Positions 25,458-34,160 of a stretch of 55,154 nt of DNA are shown here, one piece after another. Within the stretch, counting starts at the first letter, position 1. Each line of letters starts with the position of its first letter. The position numbers and the translations under genes are program-made. This DNA comes from Phycisphaeraceae bacterium (GTDB lineage Bacteria > Planctomycetota > Phycisphaerae > Phycisphaerales > Phycisphaeraceae). The notes beneath the pieces are model-generated. The model saw nothing but the letters and a program-made list of their open reading frames with translations, was not told the origin of the DNA and did not search any database. The stretch is from NCBI GenBank assembly GCA_020849625.1, contig JADLFV010000132.1, forward strand, positions 1 through 55,154. Reading direction: 5' to 3'.

Positions 25458-26156
25458 ATGCCCAAGCGCAAGGGCAAAAGCAATCGTAATGGCAAGCGTG
25501 TCCGTGCCGATCGGGAGCAGACCTCCGTCGAGGCGATCCCCTTGGATCAGGCGGTGGCGACCCTGAAGAAATTCAAGGCCACCAAGTTCGACCAGTCGGT
25601 GGATATCGCCCTGTACCTGGGCATCGACACCAAGCAGTCGGAGCAGGGCATCCGCGGCTCGCTGGCATTGCCGCACGGCGTGGGCAAGAGCAAGCGGGTG
25701 ATCGCCTTCTGTGCCGTCGATAAGGTCGCCGACTGCAAGGCGGCCGGCGCCCTCGAGGCCGGCGGTGAAGAGCTGGTCAAGAAGATCGAGGACGGCTGGA
25801 TGGAGTTCGACGTGGCCGTGGCCGAGCCGACCATGATGCGCATCATCAGCAAGCTGGGTCGCGTGCTGGGCCCCAAGGGCCTGATGCCCTCGCCCAAGAG
25901 CGGCACGGTCAACGCCAACGTCGCCCAGGCGGTCAAGGAATACGCGGCCGGCAAGGTCGAATTCAAGAACGACAAGCAGGGCAACGTGCACGCTTCGATC
26001 GGCCGGCTGAGCTTCAGCGCCGACCAGATCCGCGACAACGCCCAGGCCTTCATCGACCAGATCCAGAAAATGAAACCCACCACCACCAAGGGCCAGTACC
26101 TCAAGCGTGTCTGCCTCAGCGGCACCATGACGCCCTCGGTCACCGTGGCGGTGTGA
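25458..26156 (+). CDS. rplA: Ribosomal protein L1 (uL1)
   Basis: 232 residues. IRGSLALPHGVGKSKRVIAF, LGRVLGPKGLMPSPKSGTV and the C-terminal KGQYLKRVCLSGTMTPSVTV are family signatures. It binds 23S rRNA at the L1 stalk and often represses its own operon. The start ATG at 25458 follows AAAGGAA. It has a short basic N-terminal extension (PKRKGKSNRNGKRVRADRE). Confidence 0.98.
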   Translation: MPKRKGKSNRNGKRVRADREQTSVEAIPLDQAVATLKKFKATKFDQSVDIALYLGIDTKQSEQGIRGSLALPHGVGKSKRVIAFCAVDKVADCKAAGALEAGGEELVKKIEDGWMEFDVAVAEPTMMRIISKLGRVLGPKGLMPSPKSGTVNANVAQAVKEYAAGKVEFKNDKQGNVHASIGRLSFSADQIRDNAQAFIDQIQKMKPTTTKGQYLKRVCLSGTMTPSVTVAV

Positions 26157-26160
26157 ATGA

Positions 26161-26277
26161 GGGGTTAGGGTCCAGGGTTTAGGGTTTAGGGCTGATTTCG
26201 ATGGCCACAGACCCAACGCAATCACGCGGACCACGGACCAAAACCCTACACCCTACACCCTAGACCCTAGACCCTAG
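26161..26277. repeat. Foldback element in the rplA-rplJ spacer (TTTAGGG heptamers)
   Basis: Left arm 26161-26192 carries AGGGTTT heptamers; right arm 26241-26277 carries CCCTACA/CCCTAGA heptamers, with a loop of about 48 nt. Unit resembles a plant telomere repeat by chance. It fills nearly the whole 137-bp spacer. Confidence 0.85.
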
Positions 26278-26293
26278 TCCGCAGGACCTACCC

Positions 26294-26845
26294 ATGAGCA
26301 AGCCAGTCAAAAACCTGATCGTTGACAGCTACAAGAAACGCTTCGAGGGACTCTCCGGAGCCGTGCTGATCGACATCCGCGGCATCAAGTCCAACGACAA
26401 CAACACGCTGCGTCACGGCCTGGCCCAGAAGCAGATCCGCGTCACCGTGGTCAAGAACAGCCTGGCCCGCCGCTCTTTCGAGGGCACGGAGCTGACGCCG
26501 CTGGACGACCTGATCGACGGCTCGGTCGCCCTGGCTTATCCGGTCAGCGAAGACGTCAGCGTGGTCAGCGTCGCCCGCCAGTTGGTGGACATCGCCAAGA
26601 CGATCAACTTCGAGTTCCGCGGCGCCCTGATGGACGGCATCGTCTTCGGGCCCAACCAGATCAAGGAACTGAGCCAGTACCCGACGCGGGAAGAGGCCCA
26701 GGCCAAGGTCGTTCAGTTGCTGCTGAGCCCGGCCCAGAAACTGGTGGGCGCCGTGCTCGGCCCGGGCCGCAAGGTCGCCTCCCTGGTCAAGGCCATCGAA
26801 GAGAAACTGGAAAAAGGCGAAACCATCGCCCGCAAAGCGGGCTAA
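26294..26845 (+). CDS. rplJ: Ribosomal protein L10 (uL10)
   Basis: 183 residues. The N-terminal domain that binds 23S rRNA is clear (LSGAVLIDIRGIKSNDNNTLRHGLAQKQIRVTVVKNSLARRSFEGT), as is the C-terminal helix that anchors L7/L12 dimers (LLSPAQKLVGAVLGPGRKVASLVKAIEEKLEKGE). The start is preceded by AGGA. It forms the base of the L7/L12 stalk encoded with rplL next. Confidence 0.97.
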   Translation: MSKPVKNLIVDSYKKRFEGLSGAVLIDIRGIKSNDNNTLRHGLAQKQIRVTVVKNSLARRSFEGTELTPLDDLIDGSVALAYPVSEDVSVVSVARQLVDIAKTINFEFRGALMDGIVFGPNQIKELSQYPTREEAQAKVVQLLLSPAQKLVGAVLGPGRKVASLVKAIEEKLEKGETIARKAG

Positions 26846-26846
26846 C

Positions 26847-26930
26847 GGATTTTCGATTTTCGATTGCCGATTTTCGAGTGAGTCGAGAATCGCGGGCAAT
26901 TCGAAAATCGACAATCGACAATCGAAAATC
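26847..26930. repeat. Foldback element in the rplJ-rplL spacer
   Basis: Left arm 26847-26878 has GATTTTCGATT units; right arm 26901-26930 has AATCGACAATCGAAAATC, the inverse. It begins just after the rplJ stop codon. Confidence 0.85.
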
Positions 26931-27013
26931 TGCGCTCGACTGGCCCTTCGGGGTTAAAGACGGACATGGTGTCCCGACCTCTCAGCGAGAATGTTTTGAC
27001 AAGGATTCGAACC

Positions 27014-27403
27014 ATGGCAGAAGTAGCAGCGGCAATCAAGGAACTGGGTGACAAGCTGGTCGGCCTGACCCTCAAGGACGCGGTCGATCTGGGCGCTTAC
27101 CTGAAGGACGAGTACGGCATCGAGCCGGCCGCGGGCGGCGCGGTGATGATGGCCGGTCCGGCTGCAGGCGCGGCGGAAGCAGCCGAAGAGAAGAGCACCT
27201 TCGACGTCGTGCTCAAGGGCGCCGGCGATCAGAAGATCAAAGTCATCAAGGTTGTGCGTGAAGCCACCGCCCTGGGCCTCAAGGAAGCCAAGGACCTGGT
27301 GGACAACGCTCCCAAGACCGTCAAGGAAGGCCTGCCCAAGGAAGAGGCCGAGAAGCTGGCCGCCGCCATCAAGGAAGCCGGCGGCGACGTTGAGCTCAAG
27401 TAA
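27014..27403 (+). CDS. rplL: Ribosomal protein L7/L12 (bL12)
   Basis: 129 residues. N-terminal dimerisation domain about 1-35, an Ala/Gly-rich hinge, and the C-terminal domain with [46 protein letters not shown]. It recruits translation GTPases. The ATG at 27014 has AAGGAT upstream. A strong terminator follows directly and rpoB/rpoC are absent, so the operon ends here. Confidence 0.98.
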   Translation: MAEVAAAIKELGDKLVGLTLKDAVDLGAYLKDEYGIEPAAGGAVMMAGPAAGAAEAAEEKSTFDVVLKGAGDQKIKVIKVVREATALGLKEAKDLVDNAPKTVKEGLPKEEAEKLAAAIKEAGGDVELK

Positions 27404-27425
27404 AACCCAACACGCAATTTGATCG

Positions 27426-27458
27426 AAACCGCCCCGCCGGCACGGGGCGGTTTTTTTT
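27426..27458 (+). terminator. Rho-independent terminator of the rplKAJL operon
   Basis: 11-bp stem AAACCGCCCCG/CGGGGCGGTTT with a 6-nt loop, then an eight-T tract (27451-27458). The T tract overlaps the stop codon of the convergent URO-D-fold gene. Confidence 0.93.
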
Positions 27459-28572
27459 ATGCCGATGTCGTGGCGATACCCTTGGCGGTGCGCTCGACCT
27501 CGGCCAGAAAATCTTCCGCCTGGTCGGCGCTGTCGAAGGGCTTTGCGACCTGCAGGTACACGCCGCGCGGGCAGAGCGCCCGCAGGGCATCGAGCGCGTC
27601 CTGCGGATCGACTGCCACCACCTGGATCGCTTTGCCTGCATCCTGAATGCGGCGATACACGTGCAGCCAGTCACACGCCTTGCCGGCCCCGGCGCCGTAA
27701 ACCCACTGCACGGCATCGAGATCGGGCATGTCCAGCAGCAGGTCCAGGTGGCGCAGGGCCTGCGGGCCGTCGAGGTGGAAGATGCTGCGCTGCAGCGGCT
27801 GCATCTCGAGAAGGATGTCCGGCAGGATGGCGTCACGAGCGTAATCATCGCTGACCAGGCACCAGAAGTCGCTGCTGGGCACATAGGCGGGGCCTTCGTG
27901 CAGCGTGGCTAACCATGTCGTGCAGGGCATGCCGGCCGCTTCCAGCTTGCGGTAGCAGCGGTTGAACATTTCGACGTAAGCCTGCGACACGCGCCGGCCC
28001 ACCTGTTTGAGCACATCGGGGCAATCCATCATGTCGAAGCAGAGTGATTGCGGCTCGCGCAGCGAGGCGAGGATGTCGTAGTTGCCGTGCAGATCGGGCA
28101 GACCCACGATGTAGCGTCCGTCAGCCCGCTCCAGGGCCAGATCGGTCAGCCGCTCGATGGTCTGCCAATAGATGTTGTCGAAATCCAGCGGCATCTGAAG
28201 CACGCGCTGCCAGTCGGCGGCATCGTGAATGATCGGCGAGGCCCAACTGGTGGTCTCGGAGAAATCCAATTCGCAGCCGAACGGCGTGGCGCTCAACTCG
28301 GGCCCGACGTTGGGTGTGTAGATCGGCAGGCGATCGCCCACGTACACCTGCGACTCCAGCCGCTTGATCACGCTGTCAACCACCTGCTCGACGTTTAACC
28401 AACGCTCGCGCAGTGCCGCCTGCGTCTGGTCCTGGCCCGGGATATCCAGCGGGCCGCAGGGCTTGACGAACAGCGTCACCGGCGGACGATCGATCATCTC
28501 GCCCTGCCACCACGCTTCAAAACGTTCGAGCGTCGCCTGATAGTCCGGCTTGAGACTGAATTGTCTTTGCAT
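27457..28572 (-). CDS. URO-D-fold protein, locus 2
   Basis: 371 residues. The C-terminal FHLDGPQALRHLDLLLDMPDLDAVQWVYGAGAG...QDAGKAIQVVAV block belongs to the uroporphyrinogen-decarboxylase/methyltransferase superfamily; it is only distantly similar to the locus 1 protein (3598-4707). The heme-pathway arginine motif is absent. The start overlaps the PhyH stop by one base (TAATG), so translation is coupled. Same partner and same order as locus 1 point to a joint pathway step, perhaps methyl or C1 transfer on a sugar or osmolyte; this is inference. Confidence 0.75.
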   Translation of the reverse strand: MQRQFSLKPDYQATLERFEAWWQGEMIDRPPVTLFVKPCGPLDIPGQDQTQAALRERWLNVEQVVDSVIKRLESQVYVGDRLPIYTPNVGPELSATPFGCELDFSETTSWASPIIHDAADWQRVLQMPLDFDNIYWQTIERLTDLALERADGRYIVGLPDLHGNYDILASLREPQSLCFDMMDCPDVLKQVGRRVSQAYVEMFNRCYRKLEAAGMPCTTWLATLHEGPAYVPSSDFWCLVSDDYARDAILPDILLEMQPLQRSIFHLDGPQALRHLDLLLDMPDLDAVQWVYGAGAGKACDWLHVYRRIQDAGKAIQVVAVDPQDALDALRALCPRGVYLQVAKPFDSADQAEDFLAEVERTAKGIATTSA

Positions 28573-29531
28573 TATGCCACCCGCCAGTAGTCTGCGTGAT
28601 GAAAACGATAACCACCAAGCGCCTGCCCGTCATCTGCCGGGAAGGCCCAGGATGCATCGGGTTTGTACTCGAATGGTTTTTCATCGGCGGCATAGTCAGC
28701 TTTACTTCGATGACGCAGGCAGCTCAACAGCACCTTCTGCTTCAAGGGGATGTATTGCGGCGTGTGCGGGCCGATGGTGGCTTCCACTTCGATGGGACGA
28801 AACTCGTAGTAAACCACCCGTCGCAACTGTGACTGCGCGGCTGGGGAGCCGTGCAATGTGAGTGTGCTGTGGAACAGGACATCGCCCGGCTGCACGGGCA
28901 ACGGCACGGCACCGTCGGTGCTAAATTCCTTGCTGCTGTTGAGCTGTGCGATGCGGGCCAAAGCCTGGTCGTGCGGCCAGCGGTTGGAGCCGGGGATCGC
29001 CCACAGGCAGTTGGTCATGTCCGAGCCGTCGAGATAGAAATCGACGTTGACCGCCGCGGCGGTGGGATCGATGGTCAGGCGCGATTGATCATAGGGCCGG
29101 CCGTCGCGGTGCCAGGGGATCAGCGCTCCCATGCCCTGGCGTTTGAAGACCATGCTGTCCCAGGTGGGCAGGAAATTGCGGCCCTGGATTTTCTCGATGC
29201 TGCGCAGGATGAAGGGATGGCCGAGCAGGGCTTTGTTGGCGGCTGTCTTGTCGATGACGTATTCGATGCGATATGGCGTGATCTTGCCGGTGACGCTGTG
29301 ACGGCGATAGTGGACGTCGTGCTCGTCGGTCCAGTCGCCGGCCGGGGCTTTCTCGGGGATGCCCTGCACCGCGCGGTCCACCAGTACCTGCGTATGCTGC
29401 TGGAGGGCGGCCAGTTCCGCGCTGTTGATCAGGTTGCGGATCAGCAGCAGGCCGTTGTCCAGGAAAAACTGGGCTTGTTGGTCGGTGATCGAATCCTGTT
29501 GCCGGGCGTCGATGGCGGGTAGCTGGCTCAT
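28572..29531 (-). CDS. Phytanoyl-CoA dioxygenase (PhyH) family protein, locus 2
   Basis: 319 residues from the ATG at 29531, chosen because AAAGGA lies about 9 bases upstream; the frame would allow 29 more residues. Iron ligands are HRD in IPWHRDGRPY and a distal His in TLTLHGSPA; the Arg in QLRRVVYYEF probably binds 2-oxoglutarate. NVDFYLDGSDMTNCLWAIPGSN is typical of the family. It is only distantly similar to the locus 1 PhyH. It lies first in a coupled two-gene unit and diverges from an AraC gene across 143 bp. Confidence 0.88.
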   Translation of the reverse strand: MSQLPAIDARQQDSITDQQAQFFLDNGLLLIRNLINSAELAALQQHTQVLVDRAVQGIPEKAPAGDWTDEHDVHYRRHSVTGKITPYRIEYVIDKTAANKALLGHPFILRSIEKIQGRNFLPTWDSMVFKRQGMGALIPWHRDGRPYDQSRLTIDPTAAAVNVDFYLDGSDMTNCLWAIPGSNRWPHDQALARIAQLNSSKEFSTDGAVPLPVQPGDVLFHSTLTLHGSPAAQSQLRRVVYYEFRPIEVEATIGPHTPQYIPLKQKVLLSCLRHRSKADYAADEKPFEYKPDASWAFPADDGQALGGYRFHHADYWRVA

Positions 29532-29674
29532 GACAAGCATCCTTTCTTTTGGCAGTTTCATGGATCGGGAGCAGGCTAACAGGTGGATAGCGGTAATTCT
29601 TCCTGTATTCGGGGACAAATATCCGGTATCCTAAGATTCCAGCGGGGTACGTCAGGTTGTCAGGAACCACAGGC

Positions 29675-30565
29675 ATGAAAGGTACGGCAAACCATCAGAC
29701 CGGCACGCGACTGGATGCGCCCTGGGGTTTCCAGGTGTGGTTTGGTCAACCGAAACTGATGCGCGACGCTCACCAGCATCAGGACGTGGAGATCAACTTC
29801 CTGCTGCGCGGCTCGGTGCGTTACGTGATCGCAGCCTCGACGGTGACGTTGCGTCCGGGCAAGCTGCACGTGTTCTGGGGCGCGACGCCGCATCAGTTGA
29901 TCAGCATGGATGCCGGGACCGAAATGGCGTGGATCACCATTCCGCTCAAGTGGCTGTATCGCTGGCAACTGCCGAGCGCATTCAGCCACGACCTGCTGGC
30001 CGGTCACATGCTGGCCGACCGGGCGGCGCTGGCGGGAGAACTGGACAATCTGTATCGCTGGCACGACGATCTGGCCAGCGGCAATGCGGATCGAGCCCGA
30101 GCCGCGGCGTTGGAGGTTGAGGCCCGCCTACACCGCATGGCCATTGCCAGCCCCCGCCCCCGGAAACCCCGGAAATCCCGGAAACTCAATCGCATGTCCG
30201 CGGCGTCGCGGCGACGTCGTCCGCTTCATCCCACTGCGGCCCATGGCGATCGGATCGAGCGGATGATCAGCTTCATGGTCGAGCGATTCGATCAGCCGTT
30301 GCGCGTGGAGGATGTGGCGCGACAGGTCGATCTGCACCCCAATTACGCCATGACCCTTTTTCGCCGCCACACCGGGCTGAGCGTGATCGAATACCTGACG
30401 CGCCTGCGCATCTGGCACGCCCAGCGCCTGCTGGTCAGCACGGATCAGCGTGTGCTGGAGATCGCCTACGCCAGTGGTTTCGGCTCAGCGAGCCGATTTT
30501 ACGAAGCGTTCTCATCTGTCTGTGGGCAGTCGCCGAATGCCTACCGGGCCTCCGTCCATGGGTGA
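29675..30565 (+). CDS. AraC-family regulator, locus 2
   Basis: 296 residues from the ATG at 29675 (AGGAA at 8 bases; an upstream TTG is less likely). Cupin sensing domain about 10-95 (HQHQDVEINFLLRGSVRYVI, GKLHVFWGATPHQL). C-terminal double helix-turn-helix about 190-295 (DVARQVDLHPNYAMTLFRRHTG, EIAYASGFGSASRFYEAF). The linker near 160-180 is unusual: a Pro/Arg/Lys run encoded by three degenerate CCCCGGAAA repeats at 30157-30185. It probably controls the divergent PhyH/URO-D pair, as in locus 1. Confidence 0.9.
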   Translation: MKGTANHQTGTRLDAPWGFQVWFGQPKLMRDAHQHQDVEINFLLRGSVRYVIAASTVTLRPGKLHVFWGATPHQLISMDAGTEMAWITIPLKWLYRWQLPSAFSHDLLAGHMLADRAALAGELDNLYRWHDDLASGNADRARAAALEVEARLHRMAIASPRPRKPRKSRKLNRMSAASRRRRPLHPTAAHGDRIERMISFMVERFDQPLRVEDVARQVDLHPNYAMTLFRRHTGLSVIEYLTRLRIWHAQRLLVSTDQRVLEIAYASGFGSASRFYEAFSSVCGQSPNAYRASVHG

Positions 30566-30732
30566 TATCGCGGGGTGGTGTTGGAAACCTGCTCCCGCAA
30601 TGGCATATTTACCAAGAGTTTACGCAGCCGACTTGACAAGTGGGCCTCGGGTCGCTCAAGTGTCCTGCCCTATGATGGGGAAACTGGACTACAGACAAGT
30701 AGGCCGCTGCGCCGATACCGCTCGTGACACCG

Positions 30733-33492
30733 ATGGCAGCCAAGAAGTCCGCTAAGCGATCCAAGTCCCGCCGCTCGACCGGCCAAACCAGCGCCCGTAG
30801 CCAGTCTGCGCCCAACGCGGCCGGCAAGCATCTGGTCATCGTCGAGTCGCCCACCAAAGCCAAGACCATCAATCAGTACTTGGGCCAAGATTACGTGGTG
30901 ATGGCCAGCGTCGGTCACGTGCGCGACCTGCCGCCGCGCAACCCAAAAGGCGTGTCCAACCCAGTTCCGGGGGTGGACCTCAAGCACGACTTCGAGCCGA
31001 CCTACGAAGTGATGAAGGAGAGCGAGAAAACGGTCGCGCAACTGCGCCGCGCGGCCAGGCAGGCTGATGACGTCTGGTTCGCCACCGACCTTGACCGCGA
31101 AGGCGAAGCGATTGCCTGGCACCTGGCCCACGCCCTGGACTATCCACTGGCCCAGGCCAAGCGCGTGGTCTTCAACGCCATCACCAAGGACCAGATCGCT
31201 CACGCTTTTCAGAACCCGCACGCCATCGACGTCAACAAAGTCGATGCCCAGCAGGCGCGGCGGATTCTCGATCGCATCGTGGGCTACCAGGTTTCGCCGC
31301 TGTTGTGGAAGAAGGTGGCCGGCGGTTTGAGCGCGGGCCGCGTGCAGTCGGTGGCGGTGCGTTTGACCGTGGAGCGTGAGCGCCAGATCGAAGGCTTCGT
31401 GCCCGACGAGCACTGGAAGATCAGCGGCATCTTCGCCGCCGATCCGGGCAAGGCCGGCGAACTGGCCAAAGCCTGGCGGCAGTGGCTCAGCGAGCACCAG
31501 GAAGACGGCAACGGGGCCACGGTCAAGGACAAACTGGCCTGGCTGAGCAAGCAGTGCTGCATACAGGCGGAGCTGGTCGAGTTCGACGGCCGCAAGTTTG
31601 ATCCGCTGATTGAGGTCGATCCCATCATCGGGCCGCTGGACGATCTGTCGCCGGACGCCATTCGGGATCGTCTCCAGCGTGCCGCCGATGCGTTTGCCGA
31701 CCAAAAAAAGCACGACCTGACGCCACAGGTGGCTGACGTGGCTGAGGCGTGCGGGCTCAGTAACGTCAAGCGTTCTGCCAAAGAAGATCCCGATAGCCGC
31801 GGCCCAGCCCACTGGCAGCGCTCGATCGAAGGAACGCCCGACAAGGCTCGCGGCGACTACCGCATCAAGAGCGTCGAGACCAAGCGGACCAAGAGCAATC
31901 CCGTGCCGCCCTTTATCACCAGCACCCTGCAACAGGCCGCCTCCACCCGCCTGGGCTTCCCCCTGCAGCGCACCATGCGCATCGCTCAGCAGCTTTACGA
32001 AGGCATCAACATCCACGGCAAAGAAGGGCTCACCGGCCTGATCACCTACATGCGCACCGACTCGACGCACCTGTCGGGCCAGGCCCTGGACATGGCGCGG
32101 CACTACATCGGAACGGAATGGGGTGATCAGTATCTGCCCGACAAGCCCCGCTTCTATGCTTCCAGCAACAAGTCAGCCCAGGAAGCCCACGAAGCGATCC
32201 GCCCCACCGACGTGCAGATCACGCCCAAGCGCGTGCGCCCGCACCTGACCGACGAGCAATTTCGTTTGTACCAGTTGATCTGGGAACGATTCCTGGGCTG
32301 CCAGATGACGCCCGCCGAGTGGGATGCCACCACGGTGCTGCTGAACCCGGCCGACGATTCGGTCCACGCGGTTTTCAAAGCCACCGGCCGGCAACTGGTG
32401 TTCGACGGCTTCTACCGCGCCACCGGCGTGCCGCAGAGCGGTGAACTGATCCTGCCCGAACTGAAACAGGATCAGAAACTCAGCCTGCTGGACATGACCG
32501 TGGCCCAGAACTTCACCAGTCCGCCGCCGCGCTACACCGAAGCCTCGTTGCAGAAAAAGCTGGAAGAGGAAGGCATCGGCCGACCTTCGACCTATGCCTC
32601 CATCATCGCCACCATCCAGGACCGCAAGTACGCCCAGCAGATCAGCCGCAAGGACCGCCGCCTGTTCGCCACCGATCTGGGCAAGGTGGTCACCGACATG
32701 CTGATCGAAGCGTTCCCCAAGATCATGGACGTCGGCTACACCCGCGACATGGAAGCGGAGCTGGACAAGATCGAGAGCGATCGCCACGACTGGCGGCAGA
32801 TGCTGCACCAGTTCTACGGCCCGTTCAAGGACAGTCTCGAACACGCCCACGAGAACATGCAGCACGCCAAGGCTGCCACCGAGCCTGCCCCATTCAAGTG
32901 CGCCGAGTGCGGCGCCCCCACGGTCTATCGCTTCGGTCGCAACGGGCGGTTCCTGTCCTGCTCGCGCTATCCCGACTGCAAGTTCGCCGCTCCTATCGAT
33001 CGCCACGGCAAACCGCAGCAGCCGCAGCAGACCGACGTGCTCTGTCCCGAGTGCGGCGGCGTGATGACCAAGCGCACCGGCCGCTTCGGCCCGTTCCTGG
33101 GCTGTGTCAACTATCCCGAATGCAAGGGCATCGTGAAGCTGGACCCCAAGAAGGGTCACGTCGTGCTGCCCAAAGCGCCGCCCATGACCAGCGACGTGCC
33201 TTGCCCCAAGTGCGAATCGCCGCTGTACGTGCGCGATTCCAAGCGCGGGCTGTGGCTGAGCTGCTCGACCTTCCCCAAATGCCGCGGCCGCGTGGCGTTC
33301 AACTCGCTGGAGGAAAAGAAGCAGAAAGAGCTTGAAAAGGTTTGGGCCGAGCATCTGAAGCAGAACCCGGTGCCGCAAGTGCGCCTGGAAAACGGCCGCG
33401 TCCTTCAGGAAGGCGAGGAGTATCATCCCCAGGTCAACGAGGACGAAAACTCGCTCGCCACAACTTCCGGGGGCGGGGGGCGATTCGGCTGA
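30733..33492 (+). CDS. topA: DNA topoisomerase I
   Basis: 919 residues from the ATG at 30733. Basic N-terminal tail, then TOPRIM with the Glu in HLVIVESPTKAKTI and the acidic triad in ATDLDREGEAI. The catalytic Tyr is in GLITYMRTDSTHLS (about residue 443). Three C-terminal C4 zinc ribbons follow (CAECG...CSRYPDC, CPECGG...CVNYPEC, CPKCES...CSTFPKC). It relaxes negative supercoils. A segment of about 150 residues between the TOPRIM/domain III core and the active site is longer than in E. coli. The last codons (TTSGGGGRFG) come from a TTCCGGGGG word. Confidence 0.96.
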   Translation: MAAKKSAKRSKSRRSTGQTSARSQSAPNAAGKHLVIVESPTKAKTINQYLGQDYVVMASVGHVRDLPPRNPKGVSNPVPGVDLKHDFEPTYEVMKESEKTVAQLRRAARQADDVWFATDLDREGEAIAWHLAHALDYPLAQAKRVVFNAITKDQIAHAFQNPHAIDVNKVDAQQARRILDRIVGYQVSPLLWKKVAGGLSAGRVQSVAVRLTVERERQIEGFVPDEHWKISGIFAADPGKAGELAKAWRQWLSEHQEDGNGATVKDKLAWLSKQCCIQAELVEFDGRKFDPLIEVDPIIGPLDDLSPDAIRDRLQRAADAFADQKKHDLTPQVADVAEACGLSNVKRSAKEDPDSRGPAHWQRSIEGTPDKARGDYRIKSVETKRTKSNPVPPFITSTLQQAASTRLGFPLQRTMRIAQQLYEGINIHGKEGLTGLITYMRTDSTHLSGQALDMARHYIGTEWGDQYLPDKPRFYASSNKSAQEAHEAIRPTDVQITPKRVRPHLTDEQFRLYQLIWERFLGCQMTPAEWDATTVLLNPADDSVHAVFKATGRQLVFDGFYRATGVPQSGELILPELKQDQKLSLLDMTVAQNFTSPPPRYTEASLQKKLEEEGIGRPSTYASIIATIQDRKYAQQISRKDRRLFATDLGKVVTDMLIEAFPKIMDVGYTRDMEAELDKIESDRHDWRQMLHQFYGPFKDSLEHAHENMQHAKAATEPAPFKCAECGAPTVYRFGRNGRFLSCSRYPDCKFAAPIDRHGKPQQPQQTDVLCPECGGVMTKRTGRFGPFLGCVNYPECKGIVKLDPKKGHVVLPKAPPMTSDVPCPKCESPLYVRDSKRGLWLSCSTFPKCRGRVAFNSLEEKKQKELEKVWAEHLKQNPVPQVRLENGRVLQEGEEYHPQVNEDENSLATTSGGGGRFG

Positions 33493-33599
33493 CGCTGCCT
33501 GACTGATACAATCACACTCGTGCCAGAAAGACTTTTCACGACTCCGCCGCCCCGCGCAACATCTTCGATCCACGCCGTAACCGCCGGGGTCAGATTCTT

Positions 33600-33715
33600 A
33601 CCCCCTCTCCCCTTGGGAGAGGGTTGGGGTGAGGGCCGAATGCCTTGTGGATTCCATCAGTAAATCACGCCTCAGAACCTCCGCCCTCACGCTGCCCTCT
33701 CCCAGGGGGAGAGGG
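33600..33715. repeat. Foldback element upstream of the first glycosyltransferase pair
   Basis: Left arm 33600-33636 (CCCTCTCCCCTTGGGAGAGGG, then TTGGGGTGAGGGC) and right arm 33683-33715 (GCCCTCAC, CCCTCTCCCAGGGGGAGAGGG). Each arm also contains its own hairpin. Confidence 0.85.
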
Positions 33716-33749
33716 AAAAACAACTGCCTGGAAGTCGATCCTGCGCGGC

Positions 33750-34160
33750 ATGGCTTTGGCGGTCATCCTTGCGGTCATCACAGCCGGGGCCATGACCAAC
33801 GTATTTATTAATGCCGCCAACGCCTATGGCCTGGAGCCCACCGATCAGGGCTGGCTCCAGCAGTGGGACGCCCGACTTGAGCCGGTGCGCCAGGGCCTGT
33901 CGCCCGATCGCATCTACGGCTTTGCCATACCCAACCTCGATCAGATCGGCGTTGATTACGCCTACTTCCGCGGCGTGGATGAATACCTGCTGGCGCCGAT
34001 CGTCATCAGCGATCGTTGCCAAGGCCCGCTGGTGCTGATTGACGCCATCACCGAGGACAACCTGCAGGCGTATCTCGACGCCAACGGGCAAATCATCATC
34101 GAGCAGCGATTCGGCAACGGGCTGGCGCTGCAACGCAGAGCCACGGAGCGCGAGCCTTGA
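33750..34160 (+). CDS. Small membrane-anchored protein paired with a GT-C-like protein (pair 1)
   Basis: About 136 residues. One N-terminal membrane helix (LAVILAVITAGAMTNVFI) and an extracytoplasmic domain of about 105 residues. Its segments DRIYGFAIPNLDQIGVDYAYFRGVDEYLLAPIVI and VLIDAITEDNL line up with DRVYRVLTDQGF...YYLLLAPRHV and WVLLDA of the protein at 35539-36018, so the two look like paralogues. The stop overlaps the next gene's TTG start (TTGA). The start is uncertain because the frame runs back into a foldback. Function unknown; an accessory subunit of the next protein is inferred. Confidence 0.65.
   Translation: MALAVILAVITAGAMTNVFINAANAYGLEPTDQGWLQQWDARLEPVRQGLSPDRIYGFAIPNLDQIGVDYAYFRGVDEYLLAPIVISDRCQGPLVLIDAITEDNLQAYLDANGQIIIEQRFGNGLALQRRATEREP

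Noticed and set aside
26161..26277. Telomere-like TTTAGGG repeat as a chromosome end
   Set aside because: It lies within a ribosomal protein operon and is inverted after a loop; it is one of the foldback elements.
27457..30565. Recent duplication of the locus at 3.6-6.5 kb
   Set aside because: Gene order matches, but the proteins are only distantly similar by eye, so a recent copy event is unlikely.
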